Of a stretch of 64,000 nucleotides of DNA, positions 1-10,948 are shown piece by piece. The stretch covers positions 18,325,556 to 18,389,555 of the forward strand of contig OX359270.1 of NCBI GenBank assembly GCA_947179155.2, given 5' to 3'. The number at the start of each line of letters is the position of its first letter. Position 1 is the first letter of the stretch. A program made the translations under genes and the position numbers. The notes under the pieces are model-generated. The model did no database searches. It was given only the letters and a program-made list of their open reading frames with translations, and had not been told where the DNA came from. The stretch comes from Hedera helix. Taxonomy: Eukaryota; Streptophyta; Magnoliopsida; Apiales; Araliaceae.

Positions 1-850
1 ATTACTTGTTTCGTCCTGCTCAATTCCTATCAAATCGAAATCCAGTTCTATATCAAAATCGTAATCATCTTTCAAATTTGGAAAATCGTTTGTTAGGCTA
101 GAATAATTCAAATCGGGACACCTGACATAAAACAAAAATATTTGTCATATATATAAACATTTCAGTACATGAATCTCTTTTTCTATAACATGACAAAATT
201 TTGACATAGACGTGCAGGTATATAAAACAAAAATACCATCTTAAAAACCCCTTGATCCCCCTATTGGACGAGATTCCTTACCACTCATGGATTTACCCTT
301 TTCTGGATATCACCGGCTGTACGGTCCAATTTGTGGTGGTCAATTCGGTTTTAAAGTGAGTGATGGAGGGGGCCTTTGCATCTGGAACCTCCTCGATGAT
401 AGCAGCGACTTGGTCTTGGCTTTCATTTATACTTCCTTCAGGGACTGCTAGTCCGGCCCAATCGATGAAAGGCATAATCTGCTTGCCTTCTGACAATTTC
501 TCCTTCCCCTTTTCATTGTTCGCCGACTGTCCGGGGAGATGGCACTTTATCTCGAACTGTTCCATAATCTCTTGCAAGAATTTCTCACGCTTGTCTAAAT
601 CCTTGGCTGGGGGAGCCCCTACTTCACTTTCTGCTTCAGACTCAGGCATGACTACCTTCGAGGAATGCTCTTTGTTGATTCCTGGAATTTGGATTCCAAC
701 TAGCCGAGTGGGAATCCTTTTGTACAGGTTATTCCGCCTTATGCCTCCGTAATATCCTAGCCCTACTTTGCCTAACTGTGTTGGCATCTGAATGGGCTTG
801 GTGATCCCCTGACCATTCTTTCCCAGTCCTCGCCCTGGTTGAAATTGTTG
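1..850 (-). pseudogene. Tat/Ogre-like Ty3/gypsy pol fragment (G-patch and pre-RT linker)
   Basis: On the minus strand the open frame from about 850 to 293 begins with GRGLGKNGQG, followed about 20 residues later by GLGYYGG. This glycine pattern is the G-patch-like segment that Tat/Ogre-lineage Ty3/gypsy elements carry between protease and reverse transcriptase. An acidic, low-complexity linker follows. The frame stops at 293, and a second coding stretch resumes at 121 (CPDLNYSS, then an Asp-rich run ending near position 1), which resembles the segment just before RT in the same lineage. The gap between them looks like an intron. RT, RNase H and integrase would lie beyond the left window edge. 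The upstream side (protease, gag) is cut at about 846-850, where LTR-like sequence begins. Lineage assignment is from remembered family features, not a search. Confidence 0.6.
122..296 (-). other. Putative spliceosomal intron inside the Tat/Ogre-like pol fragment
   Basis: Reading the minus strand, the coding frame reaches AAAAGG then GTAAATCC (donor GT at 296-295). A non-coding AT-rich stretch ends in a pyrimidine-rich TTTTGTTTTATGTCAG (acceptor AG at 123-122), after which acidic coding sequence resumes. The length is about 175 nt. Ogre/Tat elements are known to have an intron between protease and RT, which is where this one sits. A second donor-like GTAAGG lies at about 276-284. Splicing is inferred, not shown. 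Confidence 0.5.
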
Positions 851-3692
851 GTTTGCAAAAATATGGCATACATATAATCAAATTATATAAGCGCAACAGA
901 AGCAAGAAAATCAGATTTTAAAATTTTTGTACAAACCAATAACCCGGATCTTTCTTATGCGACTAATATTAATTGAGGAAGGATAAAAGAATTTATACCT
1001 TTGTAGAACCAAACTTCCACGGGTATAAGTTCATCTCCCTTTAATCCTTCACGTTCTTCTTCAAATTCACCGATTAGATTCCATGGATCAATGTTAGCTC
1101 CCCAAGTGTTGAGCCTCTAGAGGTGATCCACCAAGAGATCTATGAATTAAATAAGTGGATCTTGGTTTCTCCAAACCATGGGTGGCTAGCCCTAATTCTC
1201 TCTCTCTCTCTCTCTCTCTAACTCTTAGATCTAGAGAATTATGGAGTACTCTCTCTAATCTAATGAAAGAGTGTGTAACCTTGATCTATGATAAGACTCC
1301 TCTTATTTATAGATCTAGTCAACCCTCCTAAACTATTAAATAATAAATAATTAAAGTTTAAAATCTTTATCTTACTCTAATTATTATATAATATTAATTA
1401 AAGAATAATTAGTTATTTACTTTCCTTTATTTACTATTTAATACCGGATTAAATAATAAATAATTTACTTATTTTCTCCAAACATGTTGATATTATTATT
1501 AAATACTTAAAGAACATATTAATAATAATTTATTTATTATTTTCTTGAAGTATTAGCTAGGTAGTCACAAATTAGTGTACCTTTACACCATAAATAATAT
1601 GAAAAATACCAATTTTCGAAAATAATACTATCTCAATATACATAACACTTCAAATAATCAGTAGTTTATTTGTTCATAGTTTTCCAAAATTTAAAAATAT
1701 TTTTTATTTTTTTTCATACATTTAGTAAGCTTTTATCATTCAATAATTATGAAAAATAGTTACTGACATTATAAAAATACCATTAAATTTCAGAAAATAG
1801 TACACGAAATTCCAAGCAACTTTCTAGTTTGGGGCCGAAAAATGGGTGAACCGGTTGCCAGAACGCTCCGGCCGATTCAAGGAAAAAAACCCGGCAGTGG
1901 CCTTTTAATTATGTCCAGTTTTGGGGTCCTTTACTAAAACTTTAATAACTTGAGTTATATAACTCCGATTAAGCTCTACTTAATATTGTTGAAATCGTGA
2001 CTTCCCGAACTACAATATTCCTTTATCGGATTTATTTTTTGAACAAATTTGACCTCCGAAAACAGCCTGGAACCGGACTGTTCACGCAAAACTTTCGATA
2101 GTGGAGTGTTTAGCTAGAAAAATCATAACAAATTCATTTTAACTCGGATTTTAGTCATTCAAGTTTTAGAATTTACATAACTTCAAGATCTACCCAAAAA
2201 AATTAACGGATTGAGAATCTAATTTTTTGATCGTGAACAGTAATTCTGGCAATGTACTGTTCAGTTTCTAACTTTCCGAAAAATATGATTTTACATATTT
2301 TGTCTAATTTTTCCCACATAAATGCTTATGGATCCATACCAAAAATCCATGAAACACTTATTTAACATATCTAACATGGATCTAGACTTAAATAACATAA
2401 AGATGGTATTTTTACCATTTATTTCTTATTTTAATTACATAATAAGCATAACCAGGGTTTTCTAAATTTTTTGTTTTGTGTGCTTGATTTCTCCTCCTTC
2501 AAAAATAGTAGATGAACCTCCAAGTTCTTCTCTTGGTTAAGAATTGGTTGAATTGGCTTGACTCGGCTCGTCTCGATTGAGTTAACTCATTAGTTTATTC
2601 ATTATTTCACTCAACTCACTTAGAACTCACGCCAACTCACTAGCACCAATATAAAAACTCTCTCTTGCAAAGTTGTAAACTCTTAGCCAATGAACCAAGT
2701 GATTTATTTATAATGGATCCAACCTATACATACACACCTTGTAAGCGTATAATTTGGACTTCAATCATTCTACAAATTCTAGCCAAAAGAGGTTGAGTAT
2801 TCCACACTTTTTCTTAATATTGCCCCAATTTTTGATTTACTTTTATTAGTTAACTTGCAAAATAAAAATCCTTCTAGAAGCTTTCAATTTGGATCAAAAA
2901 TTGGGCTTTCAATTTAATTGTTTGGGCTTACTATTCATCTTGGTTGGGCTATTATAATACCAAATTAATTTACCAACATTGGGCTCAAACATTAATTTAT
3001 TAGTCTCCTAATTTAAATAAATCATTGGGCTTACCTAATTAAATTAATACAACCAATATACAAATTCATACTTAATTAATTAAGTGGACTTGTTTAAAAA
3101 TAATATATGAGCTAGCCTCCTAGTTGGACTATTAATTAATATTATTAATATTTCACATAGTTATTATTAATTAATAATTATATTAATTAATTTACATAAC
3201 CCAATTATATTGCCCTAATTAAGCCTCATTGAATCCTAATTAGGGTTTCTCAACATACCACTCGCTCGGTATTAATTTCTTAGGTTTGTTCATTAGTTTA
3301 ATAACCCCTTTGATTGAACAACCTTAAAATAAATTCTCAAATATTTAAATATTCATAATACCCTTTCCTAGGGTTTGCAATGATCACCCTTCATTAATTC
3401 ACTAATTTAGAAATTTAAATTCTAAATTTTATTTATAACATTATTAAATTTTTGGGTTCATTTCAACTAGGTTGGCTTAAATCGAATTACCGCAACAATA
3501 CCTAGCTTATCTTATCCATCAAACAATTCATCGAATTTTAAAGATATCATACTACCTTGTTTTACCCTAGCAAATTATATTTATTATAATTCTCTTATCT
3601 ATCGAGTCACTAATCGCATCATGAGTTAATGACTGATTTACTCGCCCCTCTAAGGCATCTCTGCTCCAAGGGAAAATTTTCAGGGTTCTACA
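846..3692 (-). repeat. LTR-like sequence of a chromovirus-type retrotransposon
   Basis: Read on the minus strand it begins TGTAGAACCCTGAAAATTTT at 3692, a typical chromovirus LTR start, and continues through AT-rich sequence with a TATA box (TATAAATAAG, about 1313-1304). A purine-rich tract (CTTGGGAGG) lies just outside the 3692 end, so it could be a 3' LTR. The left end is approximate (TG at 846 or 849). I found no matching 5-bp target duplication and no tRNA-type primer site at the left end. A (TC)n microsatellite (1198-1219) lies inside. No coding sequence was recognised here. Confidence 0.5.
1198..1219. repeat. (TC)n microsatellite
   Basis: About eleven uninterrupted TC dinucleotides, about 100 bp downstream of the minus-strand TATA box, so in the expected leader of the LTR transcript. 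Confidence 0.9.
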
Positions 3693-4535
3693 ACATTTGA
3701 ACCTCCCAAGTTCTTACTAACACATAGGAAAAAAAAAATTATCCATTTATTTTTACCCTTCTCATAGAACTAGGTTTTTAAATTTTACAACCTTTATTAA
3801 TCTCCTCAATATTTTCATTAAAAGAAATGTTATTAAATATTTGGGTTATTACATTCCAGATGATGCCATCTTGCTCTGCCTTTCTGGTTTGGAAGACTGG
3901 GTTGTCACATTACCCTTCCCTTTTGCTTTCTTTAACCCAGACATCATTAGCGATTCAGGTTGCTTAGCACCCAAAGTGCTCTATCCTTTGGATTTGGAAG
4001 CGTGGGTAAGGTTTGGTTTGGACTGAATCGATGAGATAGGCTGATTATCGTCAAAATTGAATTCACTTCTTGGTCGTTTTACCTGCCTAGTTTTCATCTC
4101 TAATGAGGCGATTTGAGCTTGAAGGAGAGATCAGTAATGACGATTTTGGAGAGAGGAGAAGATGAAAAGATTTTAGGAAAGTAAGAAAGAGATAATGAGA
4201 GTAACTCTAGCTTAACTAAGATGAAGATAAAAAATGAATTGAAACACATATCCCAATAATCATTCCATATAATGCGCAATTTATAATTCAAACAGGTTAC
4301 CATATTTATCATAACTTCCGATTTTGTTTTCATAAATTAGTAAATCAATTTTTATAATTCAAAATTTTGTTTTCCATAAATCATGCAAGCATAGAAATCA
4401 ACTTAGCAGAATATATCATAAATTAATTTAATAAAGTATGCAAATTAATTTTGACAAGTGTGCACATGAAATAATTAATTAGTATGAATGATGCAATTCA
4501 GCTTGACATATAAGAGCATATAGACAGTTATATTT
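3693..4535. other. Unassigned AT-rich stretch between LTR-like sequence and copia remnant
   Basis: No recognisable gene. On the minus strand a lysine- and serine-rich coding-like run lies at about 4090-3860, interrupted by a stop, and ends at a TGTAATAACCCAAATATTT motif (near 3858) that resembles LTR starts seen at 53367 and 55808. So a second LTR edge may lie at 3858. The words TTTTGTTTTCATAAAT and TTTTGTTTTCCATAAAT occur twice within 4320-4385. The copia 3' untranslated region and LTR would be expected at about 4100-4535, but no terminus could be placed. Confidence 0.3.
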
Positions 4536-6000
4536 CTAAGAAATCATGCACATGCCAAGTTCTATTCTTAAAGTGCAAAACCTTTCTTTAGTTAGTGGTT
4601 CAGTAAAAATATCAGCTAATTGATGCTCCGTGGGAATAAAAATTAATTTAATTAAACCTTAAGACACATTATCCATTAGAAAATGATACCTAACTTCAAT
4701 GTGTGCTGTGCATGAATGTAAAAATGGTTTTTTATAAATGTCAATTGTGTTAGTGTTATCACAATATATAGGCGCAATATTGCATGTTACATCAACACCA
4801 ATTAAGTTTTAATGCATCGAAAGTATTTGGGAGCAACAACTTCATGTAGCTAGATATTCCCCCTTTGTTGTTGAAAGAGCGACATAGGTTTGTTTTTTTC
4901 TATGCCAAGATACTAGACTCTGCCCCCAAAAAGATACAAGCACTAATAGTGCTTTTTCTATCGATTTGAGAACCTGCATAATCTGCATTTGAGTAACCCA
5001 TTAGATTAAAATTATTGTAGATTTGATAATATAAACCAAAATTGATAGTACCATATAAATATATAAATATTATTTTAACAGCATTTAAATGTGATTCTTT
5101 TGGTTTTGCATAAAATCTTACACATAGACAAACACTAGACATAATATCAGGTCTTGAAGCAGTTAAGTGTAATAAACTTCCTATCATACCTCGATATTTT
5201 GTTACCTCTACATCAATACCTTTGTTATCTGAAGTAAGTTTGATTGTGGTACTCATTGGTGTTGCTTTTGAATTTAACTTGTCAAATCCAAACCTTTTGA
5301 GTAACTTCTTTATGTATTTAGTTTGATGAATATACACACCATCTTTAGTTTGTTTGATTTGGAGTCCTAAAATGTAGTTAAGCTCTCCAATTAAACTCAT
5401 GTCAAATTTCTTATCCATACACTTAGAAAACCACTCACAAAGCATATTATTAGTAGCATTAAAAATGATATCGTCTACATATACTTGCACAATAATAATA
5501 TTTTTCTTTTCATGCTTAACTAATAATTTAGAGTCGATTTTACCTCTTGTAAACCTGTTTAAGATAAGAAACTTACTGAATCTTTCGTACCATGCCCTAG
5601 ATGCTTGCTTGAATCCGTAAAGTGCCTTATTGAGTTTGTACACATGATGAGGATACTTTTCATGTTCAATTCTGAGAGGCTGTTTTAACGTACACTTCCT
5701 CATTTATGTACCCGTTTAGGAATGCACTCTTTACATCCATTTGGTGTAGCTTGAACTGTTTGTAGCAAGCAAAGGTTAGAAGTATCCTAATATATTCCAA
5801 CCTTGTAACTGGGGAGAATATTTCTTCATAGTCCATCCCCTCTTGTTGGTTGTATCCTTGAGCCATAAGTCTTGCTTTATTGTGAGTGATAGTTCTATGT
5901 TCATCAAGCTTGTTCTTGAGCACCCATTTGCTTCCAATAATTAATGTTCCTTTTGGTGTTGGAACTAACTCCCAAACTTGACACCTCTTGAATTATTGAA
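4536..6000 (-). pseudogene. Copia reverse transcriptase and RNase H
   Basis: The RT starts near 6000 with WELVPTPKGT and GSKWVLKN, continues through MDVKSAFLNG, is shifted in frame near 5700, then carries the polymerase box VYVDDIIF (YVDD intact) and LNYILGLQ. RNase H follows: SNADYAGSQIDRKSTIS supplies the first catalytic Asp, then the frame breaks at about 4900 after SSILAW, and the rest (YVALSTT, a CDNTNTI-like second acidic site, HIEVRYHFL, QLADIFTE) is readable down to about 4536. RT copies element RNA and RNase H removes the template. At least one frameshift and several stops are present. The fragment would have been about 480 residues. Confidence 0.85.
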
Positions 6001-6793
6001 GTTCCTCTTCCATTGCCATGAGCCAATTCTCATAAAGTAATGTTTCCTTTGCATTTTTTGATTCTATTAGTGACAGGAAGGATGTGAAGGCACACAAATT
6101 TTGTATACCTTTTCTTATGATAATTCCTCGATTAATGTCTCCAATTATATTTTTAGGAAGATGGTTTTTAATATGCCTTGCTGTTTTAGGCATAAATATG
6201 TTGTACATTTATTCCTCACACTGAATAGAATTTGAACTTAAAGGTTCTTCATATGATTCATTTAGTTTAGATTCTTGGATCTCCAAAATAGTTTCCTGAT
6301 TTATTACTCTGGTTTGTTGTTTCTGCTGCTCTGTGGTATCCAGTGAGCTATATTGCTCTGCCTGTTTTGTTGGGTTTGTATCCGGTGAGCTGCTTTGGGA
6401 TTTTTGACATGTTGGATTGACTTTAGCTCCTACATTTCCTACATCCTTATCTCTTTCTTTTGGCAGATCACTGTTAGGCTCATTAAAACTCACACGAACA
6501 GATTCTTCAACAACAAATTTATGAATATTATATACACGACATGCTTTGCATTGTTGCGAATAACCAAGAAGTATTCCTTCATATGATTTAGCATCGAATT
6601 TTCTGAAGTTACTACTTGTATTTAATATGAAATGTTTTGATCCAAAAATCTTGAAGTAACTTATATTAGGAATTTTATTGTTTAACGATTCATGAGGAGT
6701 TTTAAGAAGAATATGACAAATTAATACTCTATTTAGAATGTAACAAGATGTATTTATTACTTCGACCTAAAAAATTTGTGGGGGCTTACTCTC
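5993..6793 (-). pseudogene. Copia integrase C-terminal / linker segment
   Basis: Two minus-strand stretches, 6209-6493 and 5993-6208, are rich in Ser, Gln, Glu and Asn and end with KNIIGDINRGI and ENWLMAMEEELQ, the connection that usually precedes the copia RT. Poorly conserved Gln/Ser-rich sequence is normal for this linker. The segment is split by stops near 6208 and 6493. The integrase-proximal part (6494-6793) can be followed only in pieces. Confidence 0.65.
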
Positions 6794-7395
6794 TTATAGC
6801 AATGTTCGTGTCATTTCTTGCAATATTCTATTATTTCTTTTCACCACTCCATTTTGTTGAGGCGTCCTTGATGCAGAAAACTCATGGCTAATTCCTCTTT
6901 GCTCACAAAATGGGATGAACTCTCTTTGGAATTCACCACTATGATCGCTTCTTATTCTTATCAACTTAAGATTGTACCTTGTCTCCAAATTCTTTGTTAG
7001 TCTCTGAAAATCTCTAAAAGCTTCATCTTTAGTTTTAAGAAATGTCACCCAAGTATATCTAGATTAATCATCAACTATAACAAAAGCATAAAATTTACCA
7101 TTCAAGCTAGCATGCCTTTGTGGACCAAATAGATCAAGATATAATAATTGCAAAGGTGATGAAATTGATACCTAATTATGTACTATAAATGATGTTCTTA
7201 TGTGCTTATCGATTTGACAAGATGCACAAATCCCTTTATTTTCATAATTGATTTTGGGTAGACCTATCACAAGATTTTTTGTAGATAATTTCTTAATTAT
7301 GTCCATGTGAACATGTCCCAACCTCTTGTGCCATAAATTTGCTACATTTTCTATGGCTGATAAGAAAACTTCTTTATCCTATTTCTCAAAATCAA
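6794..7395 (-). pseudogene. Copia integrase with a substituted catalytic residue
   Basis: The zinc-binding region is readable at about 7350-7190 (HKRLGHVHMD, then CASCQIDKH: His-His-Cys-Cys intact). The core follows: LYLDLFGPQ holds the first catalytic Asp and RSDHSGEF the second. The third acidic residue, expected as Glu in the GVVER context, is Lys here (QQNGVVKRNNR), so strand transfer would be lost even without other lesions. A stop interrupts the core just upstream of 7048. The domain would integrate element cDNA in the nucleus. Confidence 0.8.
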
Positions 7396-7524
7396 TAGTA
7401 CCATGAAAAATTCTTTAACTTCTTTATCATCTTATAGATTTGCTATATTTCCTGCTCTTTGTGCAACTAGAGTAACATTGTTAGTACCATGAAAAATTGA
7501 ACATTTATCTTTTTAAAATTTAAC

Positions 7525-7905
7525 TTAATGATCGATATCCATCAATTGGCTTACACTAATAAGATTAAATTCAAGACCTTTGACAAGATGAACGTTATCA
7601 ATGATAATCTTACCATTACCTATTTTACCTTTCCCAATTATCTCACAAGTCTTGTTATCTCCAAATGTCATCGTACCATTTTTCCTTTTGAGAGATAACT
7701 CCATGAATTTAGTCTTGTCACCCGTCACGTGCCAAAAGCATCCGCTATATAGGGCCCACTTTTGAGATGAAACTTTTTCTTTGAGGTAAACCTGTAATAA
7801 GAATAGAGTTTACTATTTTGGTACCCATATCTTTTTGGGTCCACTTGTGATAGTAGCATGCAAGTTATTATTCTTTACCCATATATTCTTAACTTTCTTT
7901 TTCAA
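7525..7905 (-). pseudogene. Copia protease C-terminal part and gag junction
   Basis: HVTGDKTKF, then a run ending LEFNLISVSQLMD, match the segment after the copia protease active site. The active-site region itself is degraded: the expected Asp-Ser-Gly sequence reads LYSGCFW at about 7745. Upstream, GPKKIWVPK near 7850 marks the gag-protease junction. Gag and its zinc knuckle are absent because the element is truncated near 7905. Confidence 0.7.
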
Positions 7906-8003
7906 TTAACATTTGAATGCCTTTTAGTTCCACAGCTTTACGATTATTCTTTACCCATATATTCTTAAATTTTTGCAATTATTCTTTACCCATATATTCT
8001 TAA
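7870..8003. repeat. Three copies of a 23-bp word at the copia / chromovirus-LTR junction
   Basis: ATTCTTTACCCATATATTCT, followed by TAA, occurs at 7870-7892, 7946-7968 and 7981-8003. The first copy lies in the copia sequence; the other two lie between it and the point (about 8004) where homology to the chromovirus A LTR begins. This looks like templated filler DNA at a repaired break that truncated both elements. Confidence 0.7.
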
Positions 8004-8779
8004 CTTTATACGATTCAAAATTTATAAATCTCGATTACGAGTTACGGAACATGAACAGTAACTCTTGGAACCGGACTGTTCCGTTTAAGCTTTTCTTACA
8101 AGGTTGATTTCATGCATTTGTTCAACTTTTTCGACACTAATGCACACAAAAACTCATTTTACACTCATGCAACCATAGATCTACCACTCTAGTATGTATT
8201 TAAGATTGGAGAGTTTTGAAAATAGATTTTAACCATCAAAATACACTTTGACCATTAAAAACACTTTTCATACACATGCATGGACATATACACATATATT
8301 CATCAAATTTCCTCCATCAAATCTTCCTCCCTTATATCTTCGAACCCTTCATAGTTCCACATCACATAAAATCCCACAACCAACCATGGCAAATACTTTT
8401 AAAAGAACTTTAACCATAGAAAAGTAAAAACAACTAAGGATATAACACTTTTGAATCTTGATGATCTAGATGCTCTTCTTCTCTTCCTTCCAAAGTTTAA
8501 TATGAGACTAGATGCCATGCATCTTTACTATCCTTCATCTATCCAAGATGCTAGAACCAAGCTTTCTAAATGTTTCTCTCAAAGCTCTCAAGAACATAAG
8601 CACAATCTTGTTTTCTCTAGAGAACTCTCTCTTTTCCCTCTAAGCTTTTTCTCTCTCTAAATGACTAACACTTAAACTAATGAAATGAATGAGTAGTGTA
8701 ATACACAATTAACTAGTGAAAATTTATACTTACAATGTGTGTAAGTATACATGCCGAGTGCACCTCAAGTAGGCTTTCT

Positions 8780-9361
8780 TAGGGGTGAGCATGGTGCGGT
8801 TTGAAACCCAAACCGCACATGACACCGTTTAGGTGCGGTTTGACAAATTCAAAACCGCACATGAAACCGCTTGCGATTAGTGCGGTGCGGTTTTGAATCG
8901 TTTGGTGCAGTTTCGTTTGGTGCGGTTTTGGTTCCAAAACCAATTGGAATAATTAAATTTTATGCAATTGAAATTAACAATTTAGCATCACACAATATTA
9001 AATACTACTTTGATAATACACAATTTTACTTATAATATTTTGTCTAAACAAAAGCAAAATAGAATCTAAAAACATGAATAATGATTTATCCTTATATATG
9101 AAAATTCTAAATAGAGATAATTAAAATTTGCGATAATTCTAAATATTTGTACTTCTTGATATGCTTCATTTAATAGTACATGGTGCGGTGCGGTTTCTTA
9201 TATGCAGTTTTGCTCAGAAACCAAACCCAAACCGCATTTGCGGTTTTTCAACCACCAAAAACCGTCACATACGCCGAAACCGTTGGTGCGGTTTTAATTG
9301 GTGCGGTTTGTGCGGTTTTTGGTGTGGTTTCGGAGGCAATTCAGTTTCTTGCTCACCCCTA
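8780..9361. mobile_element. hAT-type MITE (582 bp) with 8-bp target duplication
   Basis: Ends are inverted repeats TAGGGGTGAGCA and TGCTCACCCCTA (the last base pair shared by reading). They are flanked by GGCTTTCT (8772-8779) and GGCTTGCT (9362-9369), an 8-bp duplication with one change. The 5' LTR of the host element has a single GGCTTGCT at the equivalent place (near 45215). An 8-bp duplication and this type of terminus are hallmarks of hAT elements. Internally GTGCGGTTT and its complement recur many times near both ends, as expected for subterminal transposase-binding repeats. No transposase is encoded, so movement would need a helper. Confidence 0.85.
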
Positions 9362-10185
9362 GGCTTGCTAGCATACAATGGGGAAGGGTGATGTAGGGTG
9401 GTCTTCTTAAGAAAGCTTGGAGCAATGCTGTGATAGCCCGAGATCCCCACCTTCCTTAATTCTATCCATTTTATTCTGGATGACATAAACATAAACCTTA
9501 AACCACATTAACCGGGATCCCGTGCGTCCGTCAAAACATAACTTTTAACTTTTGAAACCAATCTGTTGACCATAAATTCGGTCCATCTTTTTTATCAAAA
9601 CTTTATCTTATTTTCCTTACATGTCTCAGGATCGCAACGTTCACTTTACTAAGCATCAGCATTTAGGTCAACTCTTATTAATTTTGACCGAGTTCAATTC
9701 CATTACCATTTCATAAACAAATATATATTCATGATTTACATAACCTGTAATTAAAATTTTGCCATGACCTATTCATAAATGGCCTGATTTACATATACCT
9801 GTTATGCACCTGCTACTATTCATATATATCTGTATACATTCAACAATATCATGCATATCATGTTTCATCCATCTGTATCATATATGCGAGTTCTAGTTTA
9901 TATTAGCCTCGACTTATCATAGTAATACAATCATACAGCCTCATTACCACCTCTACTTGAAATAATACATACATGCTCATTAGCTATATGGATTTACAAA
10001 CCATACATTCCTTTCGATGATCTAGGTTTAACATTTTAAAACCAACTATTACATAATTGCCTCTGTAAAAATTTACATATGACAAATTTCCTCATGTTGA
10101 TCCATCTATTCACATTATTTACCTTAGCTGCACCGGAATCCCCGGCCTTCTCGTACCTTACCTGAAATGTTAGTCATAGCAAGGA

Positions 10186-10201
10186 TGAGCACATAGGCTC
10201 A
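10186..10201 (-). other. Conserved LTR hairpin TGAGC-N6-GCTCA (solo LTR copy)
   Basis: TGAGC and GCTCA flank a 6-nt loop, followed by GCAAGT. The same arrangement occurs in both LARD LTRs, and a longer-stemmed relative occurs in the chromovirus A 5' LTR. On the transcribed strand it is preceded by ACTTGC. Confidence 0.6.
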
Positions 10202-10842
10202 GCAAGTAATTCAGATAACACCTTTCATGCTTGCAGTTCATAATATGCGTCATGTATCCTTTAGCTTAATATGCTATGCTTAATGTCACGTAATCCATTT
10301 AGAAACTTAATCACATAGTTGCATATATGGCACATTTCAACTCATTTGCTATCACGTAGTTCACATCGAATATCTATTACACTTAAGTCTGAAGAACTTG
10401 CATGTACGCCTTTATATACTTAACCTTTATTGCATCGTTTGGCCTTTCTATCCTTTATTGCATTGGGTTGCTACTTCGAGCGCTATCTGTAAGCATTGCA
10501 CTACATGCATCATTATAGGATCATAAACTCATAAAAACCTATCAAACTTAATTCATAATTACATGACCATCCGTCAATAACCATTCCACATTTGATGTAT
10601 CACACCTTATGTAGGTTTATAATACACCCTAACTTGCTTCCGACCTTTTTCATAACTTATATCATGACTTGGCTTAACTTTAGACATGTTATATTATGCC
10701 ATCCATCATTTTATTATACCACAACACCCTTTACATAGTCCATTTTTATCAATCTAGGGTTTACATAACTTATCTCTATCATTTAGTTTCAAAACATTTA
10801 ATTTCGGGTCAAAAATATCATTTTTTTTAAACTCTGCTACAC

Positions 10843-10948
10843 ACGGCCCCAGCCGGCTTTTGGCCTAGAAATCCATGGCCCCGGCCAAAAACTCTCAGCC
10901 AAACATGGCCCCGGCCGTGGTTTTGCCCACAAAACCATGGCCCCGGCC
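10843..10948. repeat. GC-rich array of CATGGCCCCGGCC words
   Basis: CATGGCCCCGGCC occurs at 10874, 10904 and 10936, and a diverged copy (ACGGCCCCAGCCGG) at 10843. The starts are about 30-32 bp apart, in an otherwise AT-rich LTR. Each word is near-palindromic (GGCCCCGGCC). Confidence 0.8.

Larger units (their letters stand above)
4536..7905 (-). mobile_element. Ty1/copia retrotransposon remnant (pol only, no LTRs)
   Basis: Domain order on the minus strand is protease end, GAG-pre-integrase zinc finger, integrase, linker, reverse transcriptase, RNase H. The order integrase before RT defines Ty1/copia. Gag is missing apart from the short Lys/Trp-rich GPKKIWVPK junction that precedes protease in many plant copia polyproteins. 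The upstream edge meets chromovirus A LTR sequence through a repeat-containing junction at 7870-8003. Neither LTR, primer site nor target duplication was found. At least one stop or frameshift lies in nearly every domain, so this is a dead fragment. Confidence 0.85.

Noticed and set aside
846..3692. Solo LTR inserted in the Tat/Ogre-like pol
   Set aside because: No target duplication, and pol coding does not resume at 3693, so a truncated junction is equally likely.
8451..8660. Plus-strand ORF conserved with 44757-44984
   Set aside because: Both lie in the paired LTRs of chromovirus A, antisense to its transcript; similarity is explained by LTR homology and the longer frames do not match in start or end.
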